Source of the DNA: Methanoculleus taiwanensis
Lineage (GTDB): Archaea; Halobacteriota; Methanomicrobia; Methanomicrobiales; Methanoculleaceae
DNA length: 64,000 nt
Assembly (NCBI RefSeq): GCF_004102725.1
Contig: NZ_LHQS01000002.1
Location: 549,984 to 613,983, forward strand
Direction: 5' to 3'
The translations under genes were made by a program, and so were the position numbers. The stretch's first letter is position 1. The number at the start of each line of letters is the position of its first letter. The notes under the pieces are model-generated. The model saw only the letters and a list, made by a program, of their open reading frames with translations, was not told where the DNA came from and searched no databases. Shown piece after piece: positions 23,100 to 32,454 of this stretch.

Positions 23100-23271
23100 C
23101 GTAGTAATGATATCACATTGTATATAGCGGCGTGAATTGCCGGCCGATTCAGATGCCCTATCCAATGCTTATCGAGATCGTCGCGCCCTCTAAACGAAAA
23201 TACCACACGAGAGAGATCGCGAAATTATCGAGATTGAGACCTTCAAAATTAATTGGATTGGATAATTGGAG

Positions 23272-24411
23272 TCACCGTGCTAACCCCAAATCCTTCCGAA
23301 TCTGCAGGAGCATCTGCAGATACTCCTCACTCTTTTTCGCCTCCTCCGTCGACTCATCAACCTTCCTCGCCGCCTCCTCGACGAGTGCCATTGAGCACGC
23401 CGCACAGTAGAGGGCGTCGTGGGCGTTCAGGTGCTTGCACCGCGGGCACTGCCGAGGCTCGAGAGCAGTATCCGCAGGGTCCGGGGTGTCGTCGATGAAC
23501 CCGGCGTTCTCCAGCAGCTTCCGCTCGACGTCTGCACCCGAGAGGTGGACGTAGACCTCCGGCATCGCGCTGTTCCTCTCCCATCCGGCCACGAGCCGGA
23601 GCTCCATCTCCGAGAGTCCCCGCTTCTTGCCGTTGCTCTTTGTCAGGTCGGTGAGCCGGGCGTGCCGGATCGCGTGTGGATGGATCGGTTTTGTCATGCC
23701 GAGTTTATGGGCGATGTACTTGAGTTTGTTCCCCACGGTCTGGGCACTCAGCCGCCGCTGCTCAGGTCCGTAGCGCCGGGTGGTTACGAAGAGCGGAGCG
23801 TTCTTGTCCGTGCGGAGCGGGTGGGTGTTGATCCAGGTTTGTATGTCCGGGACTGAGCTGATCAGCCGGAGCCGCCGCATCCCGGTCTTGCCGGTCACGA
23901 TCACGACGGCACCGTAGCGATCGAATTGGACGTGACCAATGTTCAGGCTGAGAAGTTCGCCTATCCGGGCGCCGGAATCCCACATGAGCATAATCAGCGC
24001 CCGATCGCGAGGCCTGTCGCAGACATCGACAAGCCGGTTGATATCGTCGCGGGTGATCAGCTGATCTACCGGAAGGTGTCGCCGCGGCTTTTTGATCTTA
24101 ATGTTCTGGAAGAGCCCGATCTCTTTCTCCGGCACGAGCCAGCGGAAGAAGAGTTTCAGTTCGAGAATGTCACCCTGGACGGTGAAGGGGCTGCATTCGT
24201 TTCGTCGCGTAATGATGTAGTCTTCCAGCTGCTCTTGGGCGACATCCTTCGCATCACTGAAGTTGGTGTACTGGAGGAATGGATAGATGCGCCAGAGCTT
24301 TGTTCTGATGGTTTTCTCTCTAAGCTGCTTGAGGCGGAGCCATCGAATGTAGCCCTCAAGGTGCCTGCGGTTGACGGGGTCGAGCAATTTCATCTTGTCG
24401 AGATCATCCAT
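23272..24411 (-). CDS. int: Tyrosine recombinase (integrase) with zinc ribbon
   Basis: 379 residues from the ATG at 24411; a longer frame would start inside the tRNA fragment. An N-terminal SAM-like core-binding domain (about 12-100) is followed by the catalytic domain with R149 (GARIGELL), K175 (GKTGM), H246-x-x-R249 (HAIRH), W277 (GW) and nucleophile Y287 (VYVHLS). A zinc ribbon (CPRCKHLNAHDALYCAAC, about 318-335) and a short coiled coil end the protein, as in many archaeal element integrases. It would catalyse site-specific insertion and excision at the tRNA-Leu gene whose 3' part lies 60 bp from its start. Full motif set, so probably active. Confidence 0.93.
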   Translation of the reverse strand: MDDLDKMKLLDPVNRRHLEGYIRWLRLKQLREKTIRTKLWRIYPFLQYTNFSDAKDVAQEQLEDYIITRRNECSPFTVQGDILELKLFFRWLVPEKEIGLFQNIKIKKPRRHLPVDQLITRDDINRLVDVCDRPRDRALIMLMWDSGARIGELLSLNIGHVQFDRYGAVVIVTGKTGMRRLRLISSVPDIQTWINTHPLRTDKNAPLFVTTRRYGPEQRRLSAQTVGNKLKYIAHKLGMTKPIHPHAIRHARLTDLTKSNGKKRGLSEMELRLVAGWERNSAMPEVYVHLSGADVERKLLENAGFIDDTPDPADTALEPRQCPRCKHLNAHDALYCAACSMALVEEAARKVDESTEEAKKSEEYLQMLLQIRKDLGLAR

Positions 24412-24470
24412 TGTTCTATCACTCCCCTGACGCTGGCATAAGGGTATACAGCGCCAAGTGAATGTGATAG

Positions 24471-24522
24471 ACTTAAGATCCATTCCCGCAGGGGTCCGAG
24501 GGTTCGAATCCCTCCCCTCGCA
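24471..24522 (+). other. Attachment site (attR): 3' half of tRNA-Leu(TAA)
   Basis: The sequence fits a class II leucine tRNA from the anticodon loop onward: loop CTTAAGA (anticodon TAA), 3' anticodon stem TCCAT, variable arm CCC-GCA-GGG, T arm GAGGG-TTCGAAT-CCCTC (24498-24514), 3' acceptor strand CCCTCGC and discriminator A (24522). The 5' side does not pair: the bases before the loop are GATAGA instead of ATGGA. So this is not a full tRNA gene but the duplicated 3' end left by integration, the right end of the element. The complete tRNA should lie at the other end, left of this window. Confidence 0.9.
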
Positions 24523-24617
24523 TATTTGGGTTATAGCTAGCTAAAATATTTGACACTCTGCAATTCTGCTATTTCTGTCTTGTAACCTTGCGGCGCGCTT
24601 CAACAAAGAAGAACCGA

Positions 24618-25640
24618 ATATCTGCTGTTAATGTTGCGAGATATCTGCACTGTAGAAAACCTCCACGATGAGAAATTGTAAGAATCTGTGGAGGTTACAG
24701 ACAATCATTTTTCCGGCGATTTCTTTTGTCTGGATGAGAAATTTTCTTGCTCTGAGATCCCCGGAGAATTTTCTTTTCAAGACAGAGAATTTGTTTTCAA
24801 CGAGTTGTCGTCGAGGGTAGATGATGTCATTGAACCGAGTGGCCATTTCCTGTCGGTACGTCCCACCAACGAAGTCAGCATTCCAGGATCGGAGAGGGAT
24901 AACCGAATTGGCATGAAGGATTTCCCGGATCAGCCGGTGAATGGCTTCAGAGTCGTATCCCCGATCCATGACATAACAATCGGATTTCCGGAGATTGTGG
25001 CATTGCCTGAGTAGTTTCTCTGCATGCCGGGTATCATGAACCCGGCTTTTCGAGGCAACGAATCCGGTAATAACCTGTTGTTCGGTATCAACCGAGATTG
25101 ACGTTTTGAGGAAATGTTTTCGGATTTTACCGGTTCGCTCAGAAAAATAATGACTGCAGTATCCGCTGGTAAACCCGGATGAGTCGATTGCGGTTATGGG
25201 AAGTGTATCGTCAGTGGAGTAGAACAGGTTCACGGTTTTCTTGAATGTCAGCCGAAGGTACAGAGATTTTATCCGGCAGAGGAATTTCTGGAGTGTGGTG
25301 AAATGCGGTACGATTGAGTGGTTCAGGATATCCCGAACTTGTTCCATGTCACCAACATCTTCAATAAACTCCCGGTAGTGCTGGTTCCTGAAGTCTTTGA
25401 AAAGAACGAGGACAAGAAGCTGATACTGGGTGTAAGTCTTCTTCGAATACTTGCAGGAATAGGGCTTGAGGTGAGTCGACTTTATGACCTACATTGCGGC
25501 TTGGATAAACCTGATATTCCGGCTCGCCGATCTTTTAATTGTCTCCTTTCTATTTGACCACACATCAAATGAAGGAGACACTGTACCTTAGATCTTTCGG
25601 TCGTCGGTCTACCCCTTTTAGTTTCGGATTTCAACAGAGC
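24618..25640 (-). mobile_element. IS5-like insertion sequence (transposase interrupted)
   Basis: About 1.02 kb. The right end, read inward, is GCTCTGTTGAAATCCG (25640-25625), a terminal repeat type common in IS5-family elements. The left end is less certain: CTGCTGTTAATG near 24621 is only partly similar, and no target duplication is evident. The element lies directly outside the tRNA attachment site, so it is chromosomal rather than part of the integrated element. Confidence 0.6.
24628..25563 (-). pseudogene. IS5-family DDE transposase, in-frame amber stop near N-terminus
   Basis: The intact part from ATG 25347 gives 239 residues with DDE landmarks (AIDSSGFTS, VMDRGYDSE, and R...K/E region VENKFSVLKRKF). 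Homology-like sequence continues upstream without a start codon: SCKYSKKTYTQYQLLVLVLF and before it FIQAAM, but a TAG at 25489-25491 sits between them where related transposases have Arg or Lys. Reading on to a possible GTG at 25561-25563 would give the full protein. So the gene is broken by one nonsense codon; the shorter ATG product lacks about 50 N-terminal residues and is probably inactive. Confidence 0.75.
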
Positions 25641-25722
25641 ACTTTTTTTTAAATTGCCGGTAATTTCGGGAAGTAAAATTGATACCCCATCCCGCCAAGT
25701 GTTGATGGCGTAGTGATGCCAA

Positions 25723-26352
25723 ATGCCGACACTCTATCTCTATATCCTTGATACGCTTTCCGACTGGGAAACCGGCCATGCCCTTGGCGAACTCCATTCC
25801 GGGAGGTACCTCAAAGACCCGTCGCTGAAGTACGATGTCGTCCTGTGCGGAAAATCCCTGGACACGATAACGACGATGGGCGGACTGAAGTTGACACCGG
25901 GTATCACCATTGAGAATATCAGGGCCAAAAAAGGAGATCTCCTGCTCCTGCCCGGCGCAGACACCTGGCTTGATCCCGCCCATGCGTCGATTATCAATAT
26001 GGTAGACACGCTCCTTGAGCAGGAGATGGTTGTTGCAGCAATCTGTGGGGCTACCCTCGGCCTGGCCAATGCCGGGCTGCTTGACAACCGGCCCCACACC
26101 AGCAATGATCCCGAAGCGCTCAAAATGTTCTGCCCCGGATACAAAGGAGAGCAATTTTACCGGACAGAGCCTACAGTGACAGACGGGAACCTTATCACGG
26201 CAAGCGGGCTTGCACCGGTTGAATTTGCCTGCAGCATATTCAGGAAACTGGATGCCATGAATCCCGCAACCCTCGACGCATGGTACGGGCTCTTTACGTT
26301 AAGGAAACCGGAATTTTTCTATGCCCTCATGGCATCCCTGCCTTCTCAATAA
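25723..26352 (+). CDS. DJ-1/PfpI family protein
   Basis: 209 residues. The flavodoxin-like fold of the DJ-1/PfpI family is supported by the nucleophile elbow VAAICGATLGLANAGLL (Cys about 107), GDLLLLPGADTWL, and ITASGLAPVEFA. Members include glyoxalases, chaperone-like and amidase-like enzymes; the exact reaction cannot be told. No signal peptide. It lies alone between the end of the IS element and a MITE-like repeat whose outer ends match that IS, so it may have been carried or rearranged by them. A T8 run at 25643-25650 precedes it. Confidence 0.85.
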   Translation: MPTLYLYILDTLSDWETGHALGELHSGRYLKDPSLKYDVVLCGKSLDTITTMGGLKLTPGITIENIRAKKGDLLLLPGADTWLDPAHASIINMVDTLLEQEMVVAAICGATLGLANAGLLDNRPHTSNDPEALKMFCPGYKGEQFYRTEPTVTDGNLITASGLAPVEFACSIFRKLDAMNPATLDAWYGLFTLRKPEFFYALMASLPSQ

Positions 26353-26369
26353 CAAAAAAGGAAACTCTG

Positions 26370-26544
26370 GCTCTGTTGATAACCTGATCGGATGGGCATT
26401 GGATGGTGATGGAGCCACGGGTGCCCGGGGTCTGTCGACCCCCGCCCCGTGGAGAATGACGGTATTCGGGCATCTCAAAAGATCGAAACCGTAGTCACCC
26501 TCGCAATTCCCCTGAGCGCGTTGGGGGAAGGATTTCAACAGAGC
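26370..26544. mobile_element. MITE-like element, 175 bp, 16-bp inverted ends
   Basis: Ends are GCTCTGTTGATAACCT (26370-26385) and, inverted, GCTCTGTTGAAATCCT (26544-26529), matching at 14 of 16 positions. The right end also matches the end of the neighbouring IS (25625-25640), so the IS family could mobilise it. No coding potential is seen inside. The interior holds a strong imperfect hairpin: CCACGGG (26415-26421) with CCCGTGG (26446-26452), and GGGGT (26427-26431) with ACCCC (26438-26442). Confidence 0.65.
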
Positions 26545-26637
26545 AGGAATAGGTATTGTGCTACACTCAGTGTCCCAGAAACTGAAACCGCGGAACTGTT
26601 ATCGTAGCAGCGTAATATCCTGCGATGAGATCATTTG

Positions 26638-27048
26638 TTATAGACAAGTGAAAAAGTTGACACTCACCTCCGGGGATGATCCAACGGTGGGGTGTGTCCC
26701 CTTTTGAGGTGGGGGAGATGTTCCCCGGATGGGGGGCTGTTCCAGCCTGGTATACGCGCTGTCCGGTGCGATACCTCCACTGCTGGAACGGGTAACGGTA
26801 GCGAGTGCCCGACCTCCAGCCGCGAGCCTTTCCGTCGGTGCTTCGGCGACGATCACGCCGGCCGGCATCTGGTCGATCACGGCCCGCAGCATGGCACGCT
26901 CGGTTTCAGCCTGATGGAGGAACTGCCCGGCGTTCAGGGGCCGCTCCTCGAACGCCTCGATCCGGTCAGGGAGGCTCTCGACGAGGTGGCGATCGGCAGG
27001 GTTCGCCCGGCTCAGCCTCTGGGGGGCTGCCTGCAGGTGCTCGCCGGA
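26638..27048 (-). pseudogene. Remnant of a PAS-type sensor protein
   Basis: An open frame between stops at 27049-27051 and 26638 has no good start but reads like the front of a methanogen PAS sensor: HLVESLPDRIEAFEERPLNA, then AMLRAVIDQMPAGVIVAEAP. After about 80 residues the sequence loses similarity toward the MITE side (TSPPPQKGTHPTVGSSPEVS). It lies downstream of the intact kinase at 27127. It is best explained as a decayed, truncated paralogue whose rest was removed or overwritten. Confidence 0.6.
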
Positions 27049-27126
27049 CTATGCATTGGTATACCCCGTGCATCTCTCGATCTTCATCACGGTCATGCAT
27101 ACCCTTTCTGCTCCGGGCGGCACCCT

Positions 27127-29370
27127 TCATGCAGTGCCGTGATCCGCCTGCCGGAGGGTGAACCGGAACGCCGCCCCCTGCTCCGGGTGGCCTGCCACCC
27201 GATCCTCAATCCAGACCCTTCCACCGTAGCGCTCGACGAGGGTTCGGACGATGAAGAGCCCGAGTCCCTGGCCGCTCCCCCGGCCCATGCCCCGTTCAAA
27301 CCGGGTGAAGAGTTTTCCTTTCACCTCGTCAGGTACGCCCGGGCCGGTATCCTCGACCGAGACCAGCACCTCGCCGTCCCGCTCCAGGGCTCGGATGGTG
27401 ACCCGGACATCCGCTCCGCCGAACTTGACGGCGTTCCCGATCAGGTTTGTAAAGATCACCGGCAGGAGGGCATCCGCCAGCACCTCGACATGAGGGTCTT
27501 CGTACTGAATCGATGCCCCGGGGAAGTTCCTCATCTCATCCCTGATGACCGTATCCAGGCTCACCGGCACCAGGTCGCCGGTCTCCTGGCGGGCACGCCG
27601 GATGGTGGCGACGTTCGTGAGGATCTCGCTGCTTCGCTCGACGCTGTCGTGCAACTTCTCTGCATAGGCCGTCAGGTCTTCGTCTACCAGTTCGACCAGA
27701 AGGTCGGCGTACATGCTCGAGACGGTGTTCGCGTTCCGGATGTCGTGGGTTATGATGTCGAGGTACAGGTTCGCCTCGTCGCGTGCGGCCTCCACCTCCC
27801 TGCTCGTCCGGACGAGGTCGTCGGTGCGGCGCCGGAGTGCCTCTTCGACGCGTTTCCGGTCGGTGATGTCCGTAAAGAATGCAATGAAGTGACCATGTTG
27901 TGGAGAAAAGACCGCTATCTCAAACCATTTCGAAAGAGAGGGGATGGGATAGTGAAATGTCGTCGATTCCCCCGTCAACGCTACCTTCCCATAGCGTTGC
28001 GTAATCTCGACCACTTCTTCGGGGACAAGGATCTCCGTCACCCGCTTGTTCAGAACAGTCTCTCGTTTCAACCCGGTTAGATCTTCAAATGCCTGATTAA
28101 TCTCCAGGTATACAAAATCGACAGGATTACCGTGCTCGTCCGTGATGATCCTGCAGAGAGCGTAGCCGACAAGCGGATTATTAAAGAACTGCTGGTACCG
28201 CTCAGCATGTTCTTTGAGTGCTTTTTCTGCCCGCCTGCGCTCGGTAATATCCGTGAACATGGCAAAAGAACCGGCAAAGTTGCCGTTTTTGTCCCTCTTC
28301 GGGGTTGCCGATACCAGTACCCACCGGGCGGTGCCGTCCCTGTGTTTTAAGCGGCACTCATACTTGCCGCGAAGCCCTTCCCGCCTCTGTGCCTGGAGGG
28401 CGGTATGGAGTTCCTCGATATCCTCCTCAAAGAGATACTCCTGCACGGGCCTCCCGACCATCTCGTCGACACGGTAGCCGAGCATGGCTGCCATCGTGGG
28501 ATTGACCCGCAGGGTGATATGCTGACTATCCTGCTCCCAGATTCCTTCGCTGGCAGTCTCGACAATCGTGCGGTAACTCTCTTCGCTCTCCCGCAGTGCC
28601 TCTTCCATCTGCTTGCGCTCCGTGACGTCCCGGGCGATGCCTTCGATGGCGATGAGCATCCCGTTCTCGTTGTAGATGGGAACGTTCTGCTGTTCCGTCC
28701 AGATAACCGTTCCGTCTTTCCTGAGCCACCGGAGGGTGAGCGGCCTATCCTGCGGGATCTCTCCCGTGGCAATCGCATCCAGAAGCAGCAGATCGTCGGG
28801 GTGCACCATTTTGATGCCGAGATCGGGATCCGCATAGTGTTCTTCAGGGGTGTAGCCGGTGATCGCCGTTGCCGCCGGGCTGACATACGAGAACCGGCGT
28901 TCCGGGATGAGGTCGATGCGATAGACGATGTCGCGGGCGTTTCTCAGCAGGAGATTCAGTTTTTCCGTGTCCGACTGGCACCGTTCTTCGCCCCGCACCC
29001 TGCCGGCGTTCCCGGACGGTGTATCCGGAGCTCCGGCGTTCCTGTTCCCGGCGTCCGGAAGGGGCTCCCTATCGCCCGGGGAGCGGATGGTGTATGCGAG
29101 GATGGGGATGTCGGGCTGCGTGGGGAACGATGCCGCGATCTCTTCTGCGGACGTTTTGTCCGTAATATATGGCAGGTACCGGTGCACGAAACGGTCTGCA
29201 CCGCTGCCGTGGAGGATGCTTCGATAGGTTCCGGGAAGGCGTTCGAGCGGGCGGTTGATCCCGGAAAGACGGTTATCGCAGTCGATCGGGAGTATTCCCT
29301 CGTTGGGTGCATCAAGAGAGATCGACGCTGGCAGCGGTTCGGGTGTGGAGTGGTGAGGCGGCGGGCTCAT
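27127..29370 (-). CDS. Multi-PAS sensor histidine kinase
   Basis: 747 residues, cytosolic (no membrane segment). After a variable N-terminus come three PAS domains (about 140-260, 265-385, 390-505; each followed by DxTERK/DITDRK linkers), then a dimerisation domain with ITHDIRNAN (phospho-His about 539) and a HATPase domain with the N-box FTNLIGNAVKFG, G1 EDTGPGVP and G2 GSGQGLGLFIV. All catalytic motifs are intact, so it should autophosphorylate. No response regulator gene is adjacent; archaeal kinases of this type often act on stand-alone regulators. GGAG stands about 11 nt before the ATG. Confidence 0.92.
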   Translation of the reverse strand: MSPPPHHSTPEPLPASISLDAPNEGILPIDCDNRLSGINRPLERLPGTYRSILHGSGADRFVHRYLPYITDKTSAEEIAASFPTQPDIPILAYTIRSPGDREPLPDAGNRNAGAPDTPSGNAGRVRGEERCQSDTEKLNLLLRNARDIVYRIDLIPERRFSYVSPAATAITGYTPEEHYADPDLGIKMVHPDDLLLLDAIATGEIPQDRPLTLRWLRKDGTVIWTEQQNVPIYNENGMLIAIEGIARDVTERKQMEEALRESEESYRTIVETASEGIWEQDSQHITLRVNPTMAAMLGYRVDEMVGRPVQEYLFEEDIEELHTALQAQRREGLRGKYECRLKHRDGTARWVLVSATPKRDKNGNFAGSFAMFTDITERRRAEKALKEHAERYQQFFNNPLVGYALCRIITDEHGNPVDFVYLEINQAFEDLTGLKRETVLNKRVTEILVPEEVVEITQRYGKVALTGESTTFHYPIPSLSKWFEIAVFSPQHGHFIAFFTDITDRKRVEEALRRRTDDLVRTSREVEAARDEANLYLDIITHDIRNANTVSSMYADLLVELVDEDLTAYAEKLHDSVERSSEILTNVATIRRARQETGDLVPVSLDTVIRDEMRNFPGASIQYEDPHVEVLADALLPVIFTNLIGNAVKFGGADVRVTIRALERDGEVLVSVEDTGPGVPDEVKGKLFTRFERGMGRGSGQGLGLFIVRTLVERYGGRVWIEDRVAGHPEQGAAFRFTLRQADHGTA

Positions 29371-29504
29371 CAGATGGTAACTCCTGTGGAAGGACGATAG
29401 TCGTTTGGATCCGGGGAACTATTGTACCGTGAAAGATCATCTGTGCATGGATGAATAAGGTTTTGTATGGGTGGTGTATCTCCGCCGCCGTCCGCGGGCA
29501 GGTG

Positions 29505-32147
29505 TCATATCATCTCATTGCGCCGCAGGAACTCCCGGATTTTCCGCGACTCGATCCACCCCTGGTCGAGCTGTTTGATATAACCGTTGATCCGTTCGAC
29601 CTCCGCCGTGATCTTTCCGGTGAGCGGGTCATCGACGAGGCTTGAGACGCCGAGGATCACCTGCAGGGGCTGGCGAACATGGTCGCCGAGGATGGCGAAC
29701 TGCTCCATGTTCTGCTCAATCCGGTTGATCGCCCGCACCCGGTCGGTGATATCCTGAACCAGTGCCAGGTATCCGTGCGGAGCATTCCCGCCGGAGTGGT
29801 CGGTTCTGGTGATGAGGACATCGAGGTGCCGGACGCCTGATTTTTGCGTTCGGTAGAGGTTCTGCCCTTTGACCTTTTCAAAGTCGAACTCGGCAGTGTA
29901 GTGCACCGTCTCACCACGCTCGAGCCGGACGCGTTCGGCCTCCGGAAGATTCGGGTCGGCAAAGAGGTTGAAGCCCACAATCTTATCCCTGTCGAGAATG
30001 CCGAACATCCGAAGGCCTGCCGGGTTGATGTCGACCAGCTTGCCGTCGGCGTCGTAGGACTCGATGGCTATCGGTGACTCCGTAAAGATACTCCTGAAAC
30101 GCTCTTCGCTCTCCCGCAAAGCATCTTCAACCCTTCTGCGGTCGGTGACGTCATGGACGATGGAGTGAAGGAACCTCTTCCCATGGATGACGACAATCCC
30201 GCTGTAGACGTCAACGTCCCGGATCTCACCGTCTGCCAGACGGTGCCTGAAGGCAAAATGGCGCTTTTCCCCGGTTCTGGCCTTCTGCATCTCCGCATAC
30301 GCCGCGTCCTTATCGAGCGTATTGATCTCGGTAATCGTCATCTCGGTCAGGACGTCGTGCGGATAGCCGTAATAAACGCTTGCAGCCGGATTTGCATCCA
30401 CGATATCGCCCGTCTCCGGATCGAGGATCAGCATAACCGCGTGGCTTGTCGTGAAGATGCTCCGGTAGCGCTCCTCGCTCTCTGCCAGGGCCTGTTCTGC
30501 CAGGATGCGGTCTGTAATATCGGTGATGTAGCCCTCTATCGCAACGACCCTGCTCTCTGTATCGAAGATGCCGCGTCCCTGTTCCCAGACCCATCTTTCC
30601 CCGCGGTCTGCGGTGATTATCCGGTAGATGACCTGGAAGGGCATGTGCGTCGAGAGACCCGCCTGCACCTCCTCCCAGACCATCTCCCGATCGTCAGGGT
30701 GGATGAGGTCGCCGTAGGCCACCCGCCTGTTCTCGATGATCTCGCCGGGGGCATAGCCGGTAAGGTCGAGCGCGCCTTCGCTTAAGAATTCCATTGTCCA
30801 GTCGGGATCGTTCCGGCAGCGGTATGCCATGCCCTGAAGGTTCGAGAGCAGGGTGGCGAGCCGCTGTTCGCTCCGCTCGAGCGCTTCTCTCGCCCGCTGC
30901 CGGTCGGTGACGTCCCGGGCGATCCCCTCGATCGCTACCAGGTTCCCGGCAGGATCATAGACGGGTGTGTTCAGGAGCTCAATCCAGATGATCGTCCCGC
31001 CTTTTTTCACCAGGCGGAGCATGAGCGGCTGCTCGATAGGGGTCTCGCCGCGGCAGACTGCATCGAGTCGCGATCGGTCACCCGGGTGGACCATCGCATA
31101 GCCAAGACCCGGGTCGGCAAGCATCTCTTCCGGCGTGTATCCGGTGAGGGGGGTCGCCGACGGACTGACGTAGGAGAACCTGTGGGTCGGCACGAGCTCG
31201 ATCCGGTAGATGAGATCTCTGGCGCTGCGGAGAAGGAGCTCCAGCTGTTCCTTGCTCTTCCGGAGCTCTTCTTCCGCGCATTTCTGTTCGGTGACGTCGT
31301 GCAGGTGCTCTATGATAAACTCGACCTCGCCGCTCTCGCTTAAGACCGGGGTGCTCCGGCATTCCAGGTACATCCCGAGTTCGGGGAACCACCGCTCGAT
31401 CATCGCCGGTTCCCGCGTCCGCACGGCGGTTTCGGTGGCGCAGATGGTGCAGGGCGACTCGCGGCCGATGATCTGGTAGCACTTCTTTCCCCGCACCTCT
31501 TCGGGCGTCATGCCGAGCATCTCATAGCAGGCTCTGTTATACCGGATGAGGGTATGGTCGGGCGTCATGATTCCGACGATATCGCCGAGGGCGTCGAACA
31601 TCCCTTCGAGGAGGGTCTTTGCCTGCACCTCTTCGGTGACATCCTGGATGATGACGACCGCACCGGAACGGACACCATTTTTAGTTACCGGGAAGGCCGA
31701 TACCAGAGCATGGACGGTCTCTCCTGACCGCCCGGTGAGATCAAGCCGGCATCCCTCCACGATCTCGCCCCGGAGTGCCCGTCCTGCGGGGGAGTCATGC
31801 TGCCCGACCGGTCGGCCGTCCGGGTGCCGCAGATTCAGGAGGCGGAGAACCTCGCCGATCTCACGTCCGCCGAGATCGGAACCTGCCATCGCCTCCGTGC
31901 CCGCATTGATCCGTACTGCCCTGCCGCCTCCATCGAAAACGATCACCCCGCACGCTGTCCCGACCAGAACGGCGTCGGCGATAGCTGCCCGTTCTTTGCT
32001 CTCGCGGTTCTGCTGTATGAGGTCATCAAACGCCGCAGCAAGGCGGGAGGAAACCTCGGGGCCGATAGCCTTTCGTACCGTCGCGAGGAGCCCCTCAAGA
32101 TCATCTTCGGCAGGAGTATCCGGGGAGTGCAGCTGAGATCTCCGCAT
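29505..32147 (-). CDS. Six-PAS sensor protein ending in an orphan His-containing module
   Basis: 880 residues, no membrane segment. About six PAS domains follow one another (starting near 55, 185, 300, 435, 565 and 690); the second contains a Cys-rich motif (CYQIIGRESPCTICATE) that might bind metal or cofactor. The C-terminal about 60 residues (ILGDHVRQPLQVILG...LDQGWIESRKIREFLRRNE) look like a histidine-kinase dimerisation helix pair with His about 823, but no ATPase domain follows. The same ending occurs in the PocR protein at 46925-48121. It may act as a phosphoacceptor or dimeriser served by another kinase, such as the neighbour at 27127. Confidence 0.88.
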   Translation of the reverse strand: MRRSQLHSPDTPAEDDLEGLLATVRKAIGPEVSSRLAAAFDDLIQQNRESKERAAIADAVLVGTACGVIVFDGGGRAVRINAGTEAMAGSDLGGREIGEVLRLLNLRHPDGRPVGQHDSPAGRALRGEIVEGCRLDLTGRSGETVHALVSAFPVTKNGVRSGAVVIIQDVTEEVQAKTLLEGMFDALGDIVGIMTPDHTLIRYNRACYEMLGMTPEEVRGKKCYQIIGRESPCTICATETAVRTREPAMIERWFPELGMYLECRSTPVLSESGEVEFIIEHLHDVTEQKCAEEELRKSKEQLELLLRSARDLIYRIELVPTHRFSYVSPSATPLTGYTPEEMLADPGLGYAMVHPGDRSRLDAVCRGETPIEQPLMLRLVKKGGTIIWIELLNTPVYDPAGNLVAIEGIARDVTDRQRAREALERSEQRLATLLSNLQGMAYRCRNDPDWTMEFLSEGALDLTGYAPGEIIENRRVAYGDLIHPDDREMVWEEVQAGLSTHMPFQVIYRIITADRGERWVWEQGRGIFDTESRVVAIEGYITDITDRILAEQALAESEERYRSIFTTSHAVMLILDPETGDIVDANPAASVYYGYPHDVLTEMTITEINTLDKDAAYAEMQKARTGEKRHFAFRHRLADGEIRDVDVYSGIVVIHGKRFLHSIVHDVTDRRRVEDALRESEERFRSIFTESPIAIESYDADGKLVDINPAGLRMFGILDRDKIVGFNLFADPNLPEAERVRLERGETVHYTAEFDFEKVKGQNLYRTQKSGVRHLDVLITRTDHSGGNAPHGYLALVQDITDRVRAINRIEQNMEQFAILGDHVRQPLQVILGVSSLVDDPLTGKITAEVERINGYIKQLDQGWIESRKIREFLRRNEMI

Positions 32148-32454
32148 AATGGGTATGTCGCATACGTCGACCCGGAGTAATACTTTTTCCCTACCGACAT
32201 GGGATCAGTCTCATCAGGAGGAACCGGGGTTCCGATTCACCCGCTTTAACGTGAATGGAATGCCGCCCCTCCTGCTCCGGATAGCCCTGCACCCGGTCGT
32301 CGACTCGAGACTTCCCTGCCGGAGGAACTCGACCGTGGTGCGGATGGTGTCGTTCCGGTAGTGTTCCTGATCGTACTGGTTCTCCCCGGCAGAGGGAGAT
32401 CTGCGAGGATATCATTATGTCCATTGGAGTGGTTTAGGGCGCCCGGCGATCTGT
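32148..32454. other. Intergenic, about 300 bp, possible gene remnant
   Basis: On the minus strand a stretch of about 35 codons near 32300-32405 reads ENQYDQEHYRNDTIRTTVEF then LRQGSLES, which looks protein-like but has a stop before it and no start. It may be the tail of a lost gene. A TATA-like AT-rich patch is not obvious. Otherwise nothing is seen. Confidence 0.4.

Noticed and set aside
24471-24522. Functional tRNA-Leu gene
   Set aside because: The 5' half (acceptor, D arm, 5' anticodon stem) is missing.
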